Both the position numbers and the translations under genes were made by a program. A model generated the notes under the pieces. It saw nothing but the letters and a program-made list of their open reading frames with translations, searched no databases and was not told where the DNA came from. A DNA stretch of 64,000 bases, from positions 2,976,001 to 3,040,000 of the forward strand of contig NW_026515544.1 in assembly GCF_014898815.1 (NCBI RefSeq). The letters are read 5' to 3'. Below are positions 63,830-64,000 of the stretch, piece after piece. The stretch is from Panonychus citri. Its lineage: Eukaryota > Arthropoda > Arachnida > Trombidiformes > Tetranychidae. Numbering within the stretch: position 1 is the stretch's first letter; each line of letters begins with the position of its first letter.

Positions 63830-64000
63830 GGAATACACTCTATATCCTCATTATTTGTTAATTGTTGATGATACCTGTTGATCCATTGTGACACAATCTA
63901 ATTTTAGATTTAAATATTGACCTATTCATTAGGTTATCTAACTTGTTTCAAGACAATTGCTATTGTTAATTCTTGTTAGTTATCAAGTTAACCTGTAAAT
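63830..64000. other. 3' flank of the last gene
   Basis: Probably 3' UTR and flank of the preceding gene. Nothing else is seen before the window ends. Confidence 0.4.

Noticed and set aside
1..64000. tRNA genes
   Set aside because: I scanned for T-loop GGTTCGANTCC and its complement with flanking stems and saw none; a tRNA finder would be decisive.

Overview
The window is an AT-rich, gene-poor stretch of an arthropod nuclear genome. Evidence: spliced genes with GT-AG introns, an RR-type cuticle protein gene, a p24/TMED10 gene, a sphingomyelinase-like first exon, a 5S rRNA gene, many GA/TC and ATC/GAT microsatellites, and two large mobile elements. A chelicerate, perhaps an acariform mite, is my guess from the cuticle protein style and compact introns; the sequence does not prove it.

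Layout. 1-9.5 kb: no convincing gene. About 9.5-24.8 kb: a Polinton/Maverick (adintovirus-like) element. Nine minus-strand genes run from the protein-primed DNA polymerase B (17670-21206) leftwards: a TATA-binding-protein-like protein, a 96-aa protein, packaging ATPase, pX-like protein, a 248-aa protein, chromodomain integrase, penton-like protein with a large coiled-coil insert, a small basic/amphipathic protein, major capsid protein and adenain-like protease. A two-domain dUTPase lies on the plus strand (21986-22879), then an array of about 138-bp tandem repeats, then a convergent PC4-like gene. All frames are open and the enzyme motifs are intact, so the copy looks young. I could not identify its terminal inverted repeats.

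24.8-34.4 kb: no gene, but an 816-bp TIR element (29657-30472) and microsatellites. 34423-44224: a complete but decayed Ty3/mdg4-class LTR retrotransposon with 394-bp LTRs and a 5-bp target duplication (ATTAT). Gag, protease, RT, RNase H and integrase are recognisable but frameshifted. Downstream of integrase, where env often lies, is an accessory reading frame with a C4C4 RING-like motif, a TRAF-like zinc finger and a DEDDh 3'-5' exonuclease domain. Spread through this element, in coding and non-coding parts and in both LTRs, are about 18 palindromic hairpins. They share an AGGNCCT centre but have unrelated arms.

44.2-64 kb: host DNA with a small spliced membrane-protein gene (45872-48827, minus), the cuticle gene (50267-51409, minus), 5S rRNA (55531-55649, minus), TMED10 (56156-56869, plus), a sphingomyelinase-like first exon (59465-59926, plus) and a single-exon regulator-like gene with a PLDLS CtBP-type motif (62114-63829, plus).

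How it works together: the Polinton carries replication (pPolB), integration, packaging/capsid and maturation functions. It also has three genes that suggest partial autonomy in transcription and nucleotide metabolism: TBP-like, PC4-like and dUTPase. A TATAAGAA motif recurs in front of several of its genes. The strongest candidates for something undescribed are the hairpin family of the retrotransposon, its RING/TRAF plus exonuclease accessory gene, and the Polinton TBP with its candidate promoter motif.
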